DNA of 64,000 nt from assembly GCF_028858725.1 (NCBI RefSeq), contig NC_084764.1, positions 21,069,501 to 21,133,500 of the forward strand, in the 5' to 3' direction. Positions 52,307 through 64,000 of the stretch are shown one piece after another. Numbering within the stretch: position 1 is the stretch's first letter; each line of letters begins with the position of its first letter. A model generated the notes under the pieces. The model was not told where the DNA came from and did no database searches. It saw only the letters and a program-made list of their open reading frames with translations. A program made the position numbers and the translations under genes. This stretch comes from Colius striatus. Its lineage: Eukaryota > Chordata > Aves > Coliiformes > Coliidae.

Positions 52307-52634
52307 CAGTCCCCTCTGTAGAATGCAGGGGAATCTCTGCTCCAGCACACCTCCTCCTCTCTTTCCTCACTGACCTTGGGGTTGCTTGGTTGCTTCTCTC
52401 ACTCTTCCAACTCCTTGCACCACCACCAGCTGGAAAAGTGCAGAAATAAAAAAGGAACAGGAAGAAGCCTCTTCTGGCTTCCTCTTAAAAAGTGATCATG
52501 GAGGCATCTAATTGGCTCAGCCCCAGACGTGGGTCTGGCTCAGAACTGGGAAGAGTTTTGAGCAACTTCTTATAGGAGCCATCTTTAAAGCTCCTTCCCC
52601 ATTACCAGAAACAGCTTTATGTCAAACCATGACA

Positions 52635-55600
52635 ATACTACATTAATCACATGGGCTACTTCATACTAATCTAGTCTCACCTAAGCTCTTCTGAGTCCCT
52701 ACCTAAGCTTCCATATTTCACACATGGCTGAAGTTCCTTGCTAAACTTTTATTCATAATCCTATAAAAACAATACAGCTCCACATGCTATCTGTAGACTA
52801 TGAAGTGGTCCCTGAGTCACCAGCATGTCTCCCAAGACTGAAAGTTCAGCAACCACAAAGAAGTGAGTTCTAATTTAGAAGGAAATGCGTGTTCAGGAAC
52901 CTCACACACCATCCTCACATATTTTGACCCCACTTCAACAACCATTATAGTTGCAAGCTACCCTGATAGCATAATTTGCCACGCGTGCTTTGAAAGTGGC
53001 TAATTCTTCTAACAGTTGTCTGTTCCTAGTATTAGGGAAAAGAAGAGTGCCTGGGCTACCATGAGAGATTTGTGAGACATCAGCTCTTTGCTACTATAGT
53101 ATACCGATATTTGGCCATTCTCTAGCCAGAGAAACATCTCCTGAATGTACACAGCTCCAATGCATTAAGCTGACTGTAAAACATGACACAATATGTATAT
53201 TTCCTCCTGAGAAAGGTAAAGGACAGCCTACTGCTTGTTTCACCCACCTTAGTTTCGAAGCAAACTCTCAGCTGTTTCATGGCAAGTGTATCAGACAGCT
53301 GGATACCTCCAGGCAGTCATGGAAGAGGACAGACAAGCTGTAGGTGCTGGGGACAGCCTCCACTGCTAAAGTATGCAGTGATTATTTTGCCAAAAACATT
53401 TAATTTACGGACCTTGATTTAATTTTTACCTTTTAGTGTCACAGTCTTTTCTTCAAAGGCTAAACTTTTCAGGCACAATGTGCTATTTTAAACAAGATTT
53501 TACATTAAATTCACAGCAGAGCAACAACTTTTTCCATCCATTAATTTTTCCATCTGTTTGGTTCAGGCTTGTTGGCTTTCATGTAACATGTAACTTTTGT
53601 ACAAACTCAAAATGCCAAAAGTTAAACTCAGTTCAATTCTATCGTGCCTCCTAATCTGACAAGGGATAATATAGCAGTTCCCCTCAGATTGGGTAGAACA
53701 AGACATGCTCATGGTCGCTGTTTGTAGTTTTAACCAAGAGGGAATACTGAGTGCAAACATGCTATTGCGTGTTGGAGGCAGCCACAGGACCGTTCTTCAA
53801 TGTCATAGTCTCACAGACGAAGCTATGAGGTTCTAAGAATTTGATAGTATTTCTATTTCTAGGCAAATCTGTGTGCCTTTAAGCAATTTAACTTCAACTC
53901 TTGGTTGAACTCAGTACCTTCTGAGTTATCCCATCCAGGCAGGAGATGAGAATCTAAAGTTAACAATCCACTACCTTCTCGAGCAAGAGGAAAGCAAATT
54001 ATTGACAGTTTTTAATTTAAAAAAGAAAACCAGAAAAGATGACATGAACAGAGTAGCTAAAAAACATCCTCAACTGTCAAAAAAGAGGAGATCCTGAAGC
54101 TGTAATGTAACAGATTCACTTACTGTAAAGTATTTACAAAGGTTCTTAACATACCAGCTGTGCCAGTCCCAGATGCCAAAGGTGAGGAGAGGCCAAGGCA
54201 GAGCATTTACTACAGCAGCTCAGCAAGAAACCAAAGGGCAGAGGCGGGCTGTCTTGCCTGTGAAGCAGCAGAGCACTGTCAGGGGAGGTTCCAGCCTTCT
54301 TTCCAGCACTTACGCCTCTGTGTTGATTGCAAGCACTATGCTTTCAAGGTTCAGTCAGAAACAGAGCTTTGAGAGTTTAGTTCATATAAATATGGACTGA
54401 TCATCCACAATGGGTTCTATTGCTCTAAATAGCTCTTTCCAAAGTAGAGCTTAAACACCATTTCTTTTCCTAAGTGAAGGGCAGCTCTCATGCTTAAAAG
54501 GTCCAAACTTTTACCTCATATTTAATATGCTAGCAGTAAGAGCTTTGTGGGGTGAGCTGACCTAACACATGGATGGCATGTGGACATAATAAATGGATTC
54601 TAAGTATAGGACTTCAGGCAATGAAAAGAGATTTCAGATGCTTGTGTAGCACATACAGCTGATAAGCTGTCAGAGAAAAAGGCAGCAGGCTAGAAATAAG
54701 TGCCTTATAGACCAGGCTCAATGCAAGGACTGCCAATAACAATGTGCTTTTCTATACAATGGCCAAACACCAGCAACAACAATATCTAGGAACATGAACA
54801 GCTGTTACGTTGCTATGAGCCTCCATCTCATTTCATGATCTTCAGATTCACCTGTTGCTCTCCGGGACAAACATACTTCCCACATAGCAATGCTTCAGGC
54901 ATATATGTGTCATTTAGGAAGTTTATATCTCAAACAGATTTTGCACTGTTCTAAAACCCATAGCCTGCCTAAAAAAGCAGATAAAGCAGCACCTGAGTGC
55001 TTGCCCCCCTACCTCTGACTGCCCATGGGCAATCTTCAGTCTCCCAGTCCTCAACAGAACAGTGAAAAATCACTCTATCCCTTGTCCAGCAGCTTATTTA
55101 TTCCAAGTCTAAGGCCTTGTGTTTTTCACAAGGAGATATGACCAACTTTTCCTCTGATATCCAGCCAAACCCAAATATCTAAAGAAATCATTGCAAAATC
55201 TGCTATCATAGTTAACTAAGTCAACTCTTGTGGTAAGACAATTGTGTATCATGGGTATCACACATACATCTCTTCTCCAACTCTTAGTGATAAAGATGTT
55301 AACAACGACAGCAAATCGCAGCAATTTATCTTTAATCCACTTTCTCCTGTAGCACAATGCTAAAACTTACTATTTTGATTTTAAATGTTGATCAATTCTC
55401 AGTCATAACAAACAGTTTACTTCCTTTGGTGTAGCTCATATGACCTATGTAAATGTGCAAGAGGTATTAGAAGTAGATGAACAAGATGATAACAAGTACT
55501 GGGACTGGGTGGCCTTCACCCAGGAGTTCTGAAGGAAGTAGAACATTGGAGGGCAGAGGTGTCAGTGAGCAAGTGTAACTATCAGAACAGTCACTGTGCC

Positions 55601-56314
55601 ACATGACTGGCAGACTCCTGCCCATGTCGCTCTCAACCACCAAAAAGGACTGCTGAGGGAATCCTGCAAGTTACACTGATGTGTCTCATCTCTATCCCTG
55701 GTAAGATAGTACAGGCTATAATAAAGAGCAAGTCTTATGAGCCTATGGACAGACATGGGTTGCTGGGGAAGAGTCAGCATGCTTCCTGTGAAGGAAAACC
55801 CTGTCTCACCCACCATACACACTATGGAAGAAGTGAATAAGCAGGAGGGCAAAGGTAATACATCAGACATATTTGGATTTTCAAAGTCTTTGACAATTTT
55901 AATTCTTGAACTTACATAAGAAGCTAACATTGCCAAGAGACTGGATAAAAGAACCTGTTAGAAGGTGAAAGATGGCTAAAGAGCTTGAAGGAAAGTAGAA
56001 AAAAAAGAACATCCACAATCATTGACTTGGTGATGATTTATTAGTCAAATGGTATTTAACTGTCAAATAAATTGGACATATTAGTGTTATGAGAAAAAAA
56101 ATAAGCTGCTTATTAGCTAAAACAAAACAAAGTCAAGAGGGCTACTGAATTTTTATTTCCTAAACTGCCACTAGTGTAAACAGTTCAGTACCTCTGGAGG
56201 TTAAACAAGTTTGGTACTGATTATTACATAAATAAAAGTGGTGAAGTTGTTCCAAATTTTGTAATTACTACCTTTATTTCCACATTTCAAGCAGTGACAG
56301 AAACCAGCACAATA
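52635..56314. other. Intergenic sequence downstream of SEC23A
   Basis: About 3.7 kb between the LTR cluster and the presumed SEC23A 3' end. No gene, RNA gene or repeat is recognised. If SEC23A uses a more distal poly(A) site, part of it would be 3'UTR. Confidence 0.55.
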
Positions 56315-57681
56315 AATATAAAAATGAGAGAAAAACATTTATTTTATTTGTATTGAGGCAAAAGGAGCTCATGTCATTAGATCAAAGAAACGGAGAGCAA
56401 CTGATGTCACCAATTTTGAGTATCTACAGAAAATAGAAAAAAACCCTCCTGCTTATCACACTAGTATATGATTGAATTTCCTATGTCAAAACTCTCTCTT
56501 CCTTTAGAATTAGCACAATTTTTTTATTGCCCACTACCACATTTCACATCTTTACTTGACAAAAATATCATATTACCTATGTAAACATCTGGCTTATGTG
56601 TAAACTTCAACAAGTAAATGGGAAAGCTTACGAATTTATTCACCCCCAAAAAATCAAGTAGGAAGTATCAAATTAATTACATCATATTCTATATAATACT
56701 GTTTCAACAAGAACTATAGCCTGTTGAATTCATAATAAAAAGGATGCAGAAACAAAAAGCAGATGTGCAGTGTCATGCATTAGTGTAATAACATTATAAG
56801 GCAATAATAAAGGTAAATATATTTTTTTTTTTTAAAGTATACTTATCAAGACAAAAAAAAAATCAAGGCTGTACTCTTAGCTCACTTTGGTAATGTAAGG
56901 TTTGTTCTTAGCTCAAGCTGAAAGTGTTAACTTTTGAGCATATTCATCTGTTACTGTGTTTGACGACAGATACTTTTGTCAAAAATACAACATATGCATT
57001 TACATTTTGTGCAATAGCCGATTTAACTGTTTCAGTTCAAATTCCTTATGTGGAAATAATTTTTTAAAAATCTCTGTTCCAAAAGACTCAAGTAAGTAAG
57101 TGTGAAGAAATCTTTGAAATTAAGTACTCCTAAAATGACCAATACATGAACAATAATGTATCTCTGTAGGAAAGAAAGTTCAGCAGCCTAACTCAACAGA
57201 CTGAGTTAATACTATTTTTACATGCTTTTTGTAGCTTCTTTGTTCACTTCATGCTCAAATTGGGTAAACAAAATTAAGTCATATGGCAGCCTGGAAAGCC
57301 AACATCACCAGATTTCCTTTATTGTTCAATGTGCCTTTGTAGTGCAGAGCAGAATCAATCTCAATCCTTTAAAACAAAGTCTGAAATCACAACTCAAAGT
57401 TGTTATAAATGATCTCAAAGCAATTATAGTAACACAGTAATCACAATGACTGCTCCTTTTCCTCTAATAATTCTACTACTTGTCATTTTTACAAACTGCA
57501 GTTCACATTAAAACATTTGCTGATATCAAAAGCTTTTCTTTGAAAACAACACTGCTTTACATCTAGTCAGGCAGCTTGTGCATATCAGAGCACTCTGTCA
57601 AGAGAGATATGGACAAGGGTAAAGGTGAAAAAGCTGAAATATGACTACAGCTTATCTGTGCCTTTAATGCACTACAGAATC
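56315..57681 (-). other. SEC23A: Probable SEC23A 3' untranslated region
   Basis: The AT-rich sequence after the SEC23A stop codon has no open frame of note and no recognisable repeat. Several AATAAA motifs occur on the minus strand, for example near 57,318-57,323, 56,635-56,640 and 56,523-56,528. A doubled signal (AATAAAATAAA) lies at 56,338-56,348. I chose the doubled signal as the likely end because it gives a 3'UTR of about 1.35 kb, similar to what I recall for mammals. The exact end is inference; shorter isoforms using the nearer signals are possible. Confidence 0.4.
56338..56348 (-). terminator. Candidate SEC23A polyadenylation signal (two overlapping AATAAA)
   Basis: On the minus strand the sequence reads AATAAAATAAA, two overlapping canonical poly(A) hexamers, about 1.34 kb after the stop codon. 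Cleavage would be expected around 56,310-56,325. Other single AATAAA motifs lie between this site and the stop, so use of this site is unproven. Confidence 0.35.
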
Positions 57682-57771
57682 TCAGGCAGCACTAGAGACA
57701 GCAAGTTTCTTCAGATGATCCATAAATACTTGCAAGCTGACATCATCAGTAAGAATGGGTGCTCCAGACTC
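57682..57771 (-). CDS. SEC23A: SEC23A last coding exon with stop codon (about residues 737-765)
   Basis: The exon encodes the final 29 residues, starting ESGAPILTDDVSLQVF and ending KKLAVSSAA, followed by TGA (minus strand, 57,682-57,684). This is the usual SEC23A C-terminus with no extension or loss. The acceptor is tttatag immediately above 57,771. The exon is phase 0 and joins WGQ of the penultimate exon directly. The segment packs against the gelsolin-like domain at the end of the SEC23 protein. The three exons together give 103 residues, which matches the last 103 residues of the typical 765-residue protein. Confidence 0.97.
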   Translation of the reverse strand, partial: ESGAPILTDDVSLQVFMDHLKKLAVSSAA

Positions 57772-58524
57772 CTATAAAAGGAAACAAGCAGAAATAATTA
57801 TATTCAGTGTGAAGAAAAAGCATTTTAAGGCACAATACATTCCATTAAATGAACGCTTTATAAATTTAGAAAGACCTTAGAAGCATAGAGTTGCTGAAAT
57901 CCTCTGACAAAGTCAACGGAGTGTGTATTTACATAAATTTTCATACTTTTACATAATTTCAGCCATAAACCACAACTACACTCTTCCACGTTAACGTATA
58001 CAACAATGAGCTGCAGGATATTTACAGCAACCATACAAAACTCAGGAGTTTTTGACGATAGCAACACTAACTTAGACATTTTTCAAAGTAAATAAAACTT
58101 CCACGCCACAGTTCCTGTATCATTCCTACCTCAGTGGAGCAGCAAAAGTGAGAGAAATAAAAACATGAAAATGACACAAGCAATCAGTAGCAAAAGGAGG
58201 AAACAAATCCATTAAGGCTCTGATTTGACACCAAGTGAAGGTCAACTAGCTTTCTCAAGGAAAGCTGGGTCAATTCTGTCCTACAGCTCTGTGCCATCTC
58301 AGCAATACCAAAACAACATCTGCAAGTCATGCCATATCAGATGCATAATCAGATCACAAAATATTTTAAAAAGGGTGGATTTTGCCAGGGATTTTTGCAA
58401 TTAACTTTTTTATCTCAGAAGTAATTTTCAGAAATCCAAGAAATTCAAAATGGTCATCTTCTAATTGCTACTTTAAAACAAATTAACAGTCTAAATAGAA
58501 CAGCAGTTGGTAGCTCCGTGAACA

Positions 58525-59690
58525 TTCATAGAATCATAGAATGGTAGGGGTTGAAAGAGACCTTTAGAGATCATCCAGTCCAACTCCCCTGCAGAAGCAG
58601 GTTCATCTAGATCAGGTCACATAGGAACATGTCCAGGCGGGTCTTGAAGACCTCCAAGGAAGGAGACTCCACAACCCCTCTGGGCAGCCTGTGCCAGGGC
58701 TCCGTCACTCTCACGGTGAAATAGTTTTTTCTTATGTTTAAGTAGAACTTTTTGTGTTTCAGCTTCATCCCATTAGCCCTTGTCCTGTTGCTAGCTACTA
58801 TAGAAAAAAGGGATGTCCCAACCTCCTGACACCCACTCTTTAGACATTTATAAATGTTAATAAGTCTCCTCTTCTCCAGACTAAACAGCCCCAGTTTCCG
58901 CAGCCTTTCCTTGTATGAAAGATGTTCTATTCCCCTGATCATCTTGGTGGCCCTGCACTGGACTCTCTCCAGCACTTCCCTGTCCCTCTTGAGCTGAGGA
59001 GCCCAGAACTGGACACAGGACTCCACATGAGGCCTCACCAGGGCAGAGTAGAGGGGGAGAAGAACCTCCCTCGATCTGCTGGCCACACTCTTCTTGATGC
59101 ATCCCAGGGTGCCATTGGCCTTCTTGGCCACGAGGGCACATTGCTGGCTCATGTTTAGTTTATTATCAATCAGGCCTCCCAGGTCTCTCTCTGCAGAGCT
59201 GCTCTCCAGCAGTTCGACCCCCAGCCTGTACTGGTGTATGGCATTGTTCCTTCCCAGATGCAGGACTCTGCCCTTGTCTTTGGTGAACTCTGGCCAACTC
59301 TCAAGCCCGTCGAGATCCTGCTGAATGGCAGCACAGCCTTCTGGGGAATCAGCCAGTCCTCCCAATGTAGTGTCATCAGCCAACTTGCTGAGAGTACACT
59401 CTGTCCCCTCGTCCAGGTCATTGATGAAGATGTTGAACAAGACTGGCCCCAGAACCGATCCCTGTGGAACTCCAATGACCACAGGCCTCCCAACTCGATT
59501 CTGTGCCATTGATCACCACCCTCTGGCCTCTGTCATTCAGCCAGCTCTCGATCCACCTCACTGTCCACTCATCCAAGCCACGCTGCCTGAGCTTTCTGAT
59601 GAGGATGTTATCTGAGACAGTGTTAAAAGCCTTGCTGAAGTCAAGGTAGATGACATCTGCTTCTCCCCCCTCATCTAGCCATTGTAACAT
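58525..59690 (-). mobile_element. CR1 LINE, 5'-truncated, with C-terminal reverse transcriptase coding sequence
   Basis: Minus-strand non-LTR retrotransposon copy lying in the last SEC23A intron in the gene's own orientation. The translated sequence begins in the reverse transcriptase palm (YLDFSKAF, motif A) and continues through [13 protein letters not shown] and the catalytic-site region LADDTTLGG (family usual: FADDT). It ends with the conserved CR1 tail KNYFTVRV to LCDLI followed by stop at about 58,607. The 3'UTR ends in the CR1 terminal octamer-type repeat (plus strand attcatagaatcatag, from about 58,525). A 300-codon frame remains open at 58,607-59,509. It is offset from the motif A frame at 59,418-59,690 by what looks like one extra G near 59,490, so the copy is dead. 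The N-terminal endonuclease and most of ORF2 are missing. Fairly low decay suggests a moderately young copy. Confidence 0.95.
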
Positions 59691-59745
59691 TACATACTAA
59701 CAATGTAACATTACATACTAACTGTAGTAACATTACATACTAACT
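59681..59745. repeat. Three-copy tandem repeat of about 22 bp at the CR1 5' edge
   Basis: The core GTAACATTACATACTAAC occurs three times in a row, separated by 3-5 bases. The first copy overlaps the last bases of the CR1 copy (attgtaacat is part of the CR1 coding sequence). The array therefore starts exactly at the truncation point of the element. Confidence 0.85.
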
Positions 59746-60741
59746 GTCTTAAGTCCTTTGAAACCAATATGCCACCACTTCCATTTACAGATGCAGGGAG
59801 AATTCCTATAAATCTCAACAATTCAACCTTTTCAAAAGGTACCAAGCACTCACACTTCCAAATAAAATCAGAGCTGCCTCAACTCTCACAAAATCTCCCA
59901 AAACACAGACACAGACGTCCTAATGAGAATGCTTAGAACTAACTGGTGCCCCTTTTCAAGAATTGGCCAAAACCAGTTCTCAGATAATGATCAAGGGACA
60001 AATCCAAGAGCAATCAGAGTTCCTAGATCACAGCAACACACTTGCCACAATACACAACCACTCTCGAGGAAGGCCCACTGAATTATCTGTCAGCTGATGA
60101 TGGTTAGATGAGAATAAAGGATGCTCTACTTCTAAGCCTGCCAAATGCTAAGCCTGAGATCTTTTATTTAAGAAGACACAAGGGAATTACAACTAGTATA
60201 ATTCTAGGGCAAGACGTGATTTGCCATCTTGTCTCTCCCGTATGACAGTACATCATCCTCTAGTAAATAAACCACTACTGGAGCAGACAGACCCCCTAAG
60301 ATCTCTCACAATGTCTGCCAGTGGTAATCCAGGGTAATTAAAAACAGTGCACAGACTCTACTCCTGAAGCTGAACACCTCATCCAACACGTGTACACAGG
60401 CAGCTGCTCTCACCACTGCTAGAACAAACAGCTTTACTCTGAAGACTGGGAACCCTTCGTTCTATTGGGAAAGTTAGCAGAGTATTTTATTTGCTGGGGA
60501 ATAAAGTGAAAGCCAGCAAGGTCAAAATGTACAAGTCTGACAAGTACTAGTGAACTAGCTTTGATTTTTCACAAACCACCTGAAGTCTTTTTTTCTCTTC
60601 TTTCAAATTTTTTATCTGTAATAATACAATGAGAATTGGAACTTAATTAGCAGTGATTGGATGCCAGCTAGCTGGGTATTTGATAAGATTTGTGCCACTG
60701 ACCTCTTTCTTTTCAAATGGCAAAACTCCCTACAGTGACCA

Positions 60742-60764
60742 TTTTTTTTTTAAAAAAAAAAAAA
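60742..60764. repeat. Symmetric T10-A13 tract in SEC23A intron
   Basis: Same arrangement as the tract at 26,042-26,064: an A before the T run and CA after the A run. Confidence 0.85.
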
Positions 60765-61650
60765 CAGAGCTGAAAAATAAAGGCATTCTCAAATAAATGT
60801 CATATCTAATATCATTTGAAAGTCTCAACTACATCTTCAAAGACTAACCAATGTAACAAAGCTGTATTAAAACTTTATTGTTACTTTCTGAAAACTTCTT
60901 CTATACTATATAAGGTCCCACCCACTAAAGTTTTTTCAAATCTTTACTTATAATTTTGTAAACCATATTAGTCAACTTATCACCTCCTGAAATATGGTTT
61001 CAGTGGTGTGTGGGTGCCCTCTTCAGATCAATGTGGAACAACAAATTTTACTGTAGACTCAGTTATGCACAAAATAAAAATACATGAAACAACCCAGGAA
61101 GCTCATGAGAAAAACAAGAGCAAAACCAATTTAGTTTAGAATTTTCTCCCCACAGTTACATTTCTCATTCCATAATTTTACTTGCTTGTTTTCATAAAAA
61201 ACCCTGCAAACAGAGGAGCACTCACACTGCAAAGTCACTGAGAAAACTAACACATTATTCCTTCTGTTACTCTAGAACTGAATTCTTTCCAGCATTAAAA
61301 GGGAAAGTTCTCTTTTCTAAGATGCGTCAGTCTCACTGTTTCTTAAGTTTCTTAAAGATCAGTTCAAGACTTGGTTTGTATTTGGCATTTACATTTGGAA
61401 TACTGTTTTGTTTGCTTACTAAATAAACGAGCAGGAAACAGACATTTTGTACTGTTGGAAATGTCAAAACTTCAAAAATTTCCAAGTAATGTTGAGCTAA
61501 AAACAATACCTTTCAAACTAGATGATTTGTCTGTATGTTGTAGAGGAAATGTGATGGAGAGACACTAAGAGATTGATGGTTAGGTTATCAACTTTGGAGG
61601 CAAGACAGTTGGGTTCAAATCATGCTGTCCCTGATTCACTACAAACTTTT

Positions 61651-61733
61651 CAAGTGTGATTCTGTGGGGGGTTCGACTAGATTATGTCTAAAAGCCTCTT
61701 CCAACCCCAACTTTTCCATGATTCTGTGATTTT
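61651..61733 (+). mobile_element. CR1 3' tail inside SEC23A intron
   Basis: An approximately 80-bp fragment with ggttcgactagattatgtct, cctcttccaaccccaac and ccatgattctgtgattt, the CR1 3' end. It is antisense to SEC23A and too short to retain coding sequence. Confidence 0.85.
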
Positions 61734-62405
61734 CACTCTGGATCTCAGTGCTCTTCACTGCCAGAAAATTTATTAGAACCAACACATCCCTAGGAAAATG
61801 TACTCTGATCAAATTTACCTGACAAAAATCTGCCAGAAAATTGCTACAGAGCTCTCTCACTCATGACTTGAACTTTATGTCCTTTAGCAAAACACTCTAA
61901 AAGTACAGTTAACACATAGCCTCAAGTGTATGATGCATTTTTCATGAGAAAATGACACTGTGCTTGCATCCACCCACAGCAGCATTTCTATTCTCACTAC
62001 AGAAGCTCTTATATAACTTCCTTCCTTCCCAAAGACAAGATCTGAAAAACTGAGTCCTGGTCACCCGGGCCACAAAAACTCTGGAAAACATCAGTACACT
62101 GACATTGCTGTACTTCTCAGTTCCTGCTTAGAGCTAACTTAAAAATTTATTTCCCTTATTGCAAAAAGGTCCCTTAGACTTTATGAGTGGTAAGTGCTCT
62201 GATTCTATGGAATGGGAAGGTAACTGCCTATGAAAGATGGGCAGACATGAAAGTAGCCTATCAGAAGCTTAAAATAGCAAACCAGATCATTTTTGCCTGA
62301 AGAACTGAAACCCACTTTTCTTAACTTTTGCAATTTTGGTAGTATCAGGCCAAAACTGCATCTCTTTTTCAGTTTCAAAACTTGGCATTGTTACTTACAC
62401 ATTTA

Positions 62406-63639
<1,234 letters not shown>

Positions 63640-64000
63640 TGTGCAGCCTCCCCACCTTCTAGGAGCAAAGCTGGCTGCTCAAGGTCAGCTCACTTGATAG
63701 AGGCTGCTGTAGGACCTGGAGGGAGTCTCAGCAGGGGTTCCTCCCTCCTTTCCTTGGCAGCTGTTTTACACTGCAGGTCTCCTTCCTGGCTCCTGCTTGA
63801 GCTCCACTGCAGCCACCCCTGTACCTGGCCATGCACCTCACTCATCTAGATCCCCTACATGGGGACTCGACTACCTGGCTTACACTTGGACCTGCCTCAC
63901 CCTCATCAGCTTGTCTGGTGATCTGGACTGGAGGCTGAGCCTGGCTACTGCCCACAGACTGCTCTGCTTGCTTTGCTCGGGTATGGTGAGGCTTCTGCCT
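63640..64000. repeat. Unclassified GC-rich segment, probable interspersed repeat running off the window
   Basis: Composition changes abruptly near 63,640 from AT-rich intron to a GC-rich, CT/CTGG-rich sequence that continues to the window end. It has no long open frame and no match to SEC23A coding sequence. Such abrupt patches elsewhere in this window are LTRs, so an LTR or another retroelement is the likeliest reading, but I do not recognise the family and only one edge is visible. Confidence 0.35.

Larger units (their letters stand above)
50492..52634 (-). mobile_element. Composite ERVL-like LTR, interrupted by a younger LTR
   Basis: The plus strand starts tgtgatggtttagccagg and ends gtcaaaccatgaca, a TG..CA element on the minus strand. 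Excluding the 611-bp insertion and its duplicated 6 bp it is about 1,526 bp. The first 900 bp align by eye with the LTR at 45,057-46,132 (shared gagttaagga, cagactcaact, cttaaaacacctcc). Two kinds of internal tandem repeat are visible: units of about 45 bp (50,840-51,130) and units of about 82 bp (51,435-51,652). The minus-sense opening, with aactcttcccag and ttttaagaggaagcc, differs from the opening of the 45,057 copy, so they are sister subfamilies or the element is a recombinant. No matching target duplication was found (gagga versus atact). Confidence 0.8.

Noticed and set aside
45057..52634. A complete provirus bounded by the LTRs at 45,057 and 50,492
   Set aside because: The intervening sequence has no gag, pol or env similarity, the first LTR has its own perfect 5-bp duplication, and the two LTRs differ at one terminus.

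Overview
The window is vertebrate nuclear DNA, almost certainly from a bird. It carries CR1 LINE copies with the typical avian 3' end (CCATTCTGTGATTCTGTGAT), several avian-type endogenous retrovirus LTRs, and the last three coding exons of SEC23A on the minus strand. The flanking DNA is AT-rich and has no other gene I can recognise. The LTR families suggest a non-galliform bird, but I cannot name the species.

Layout. About 1-56,300 is intergenic and looks like a gene desert. In known amniote synteny a large gene-poor interval lies next to SEC23A, which fits. It holds a short two-ended LTR (1,807-2,092, minus), a longer related LTR (19,901 to about 20,535, plus), a 5'-truncated CR1 (22,940-23,712, plus), CR1 tails (40,510-40,700 and 47,455-47,560, plus) and a decayed CR1 reverse transcriptase piece (about 43,820-44,318, plus). 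From 45,057 to 52,634 there is an LTR cluster: a 1,076-bp solo LTR with a 5-bp target duplication, an 856-bp solo LTR with a 5-bp target duplication, an LTR end fragment, and a long composite LTR. All four lie on the minus strand. The composite LTR is interrupted by a 611-bp plus-strand LTR flanked by a 6-bp duplication.

The right end, about 56,300-64,000, is the 3' part of SEC23A, read right to left: coding exons 63,142-63,297, 62,478-62,543 and 57,682-57,771 (103 codons plus stop), then a 3'UTR. All exons are in phase 0 with canonical GT-AG splice sites. SEC23A is the SAR1 GTPase-activating subunit of the inner COPII coat. The last intron contains a 1.2-kb CR1 in the same orientation as the gene, plus a second CR1 tail in the opposite orientation.

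The most unusual signal is inside the nested 611-bp LTR. A six-unit tandem array of 19-25 bp lies in the predicted U5, and each unit keeps a short self-complementary stem (GGCT-n3-AGCC type). One unit changes both arms together (GACT/AGTC) and two others keep pairing through wobbles. This suggests a small hairpin array in the 5' leader of the element's RNA. I found no wholly new gene system. Most open reading frames in the window are chance or lie inside repeats.
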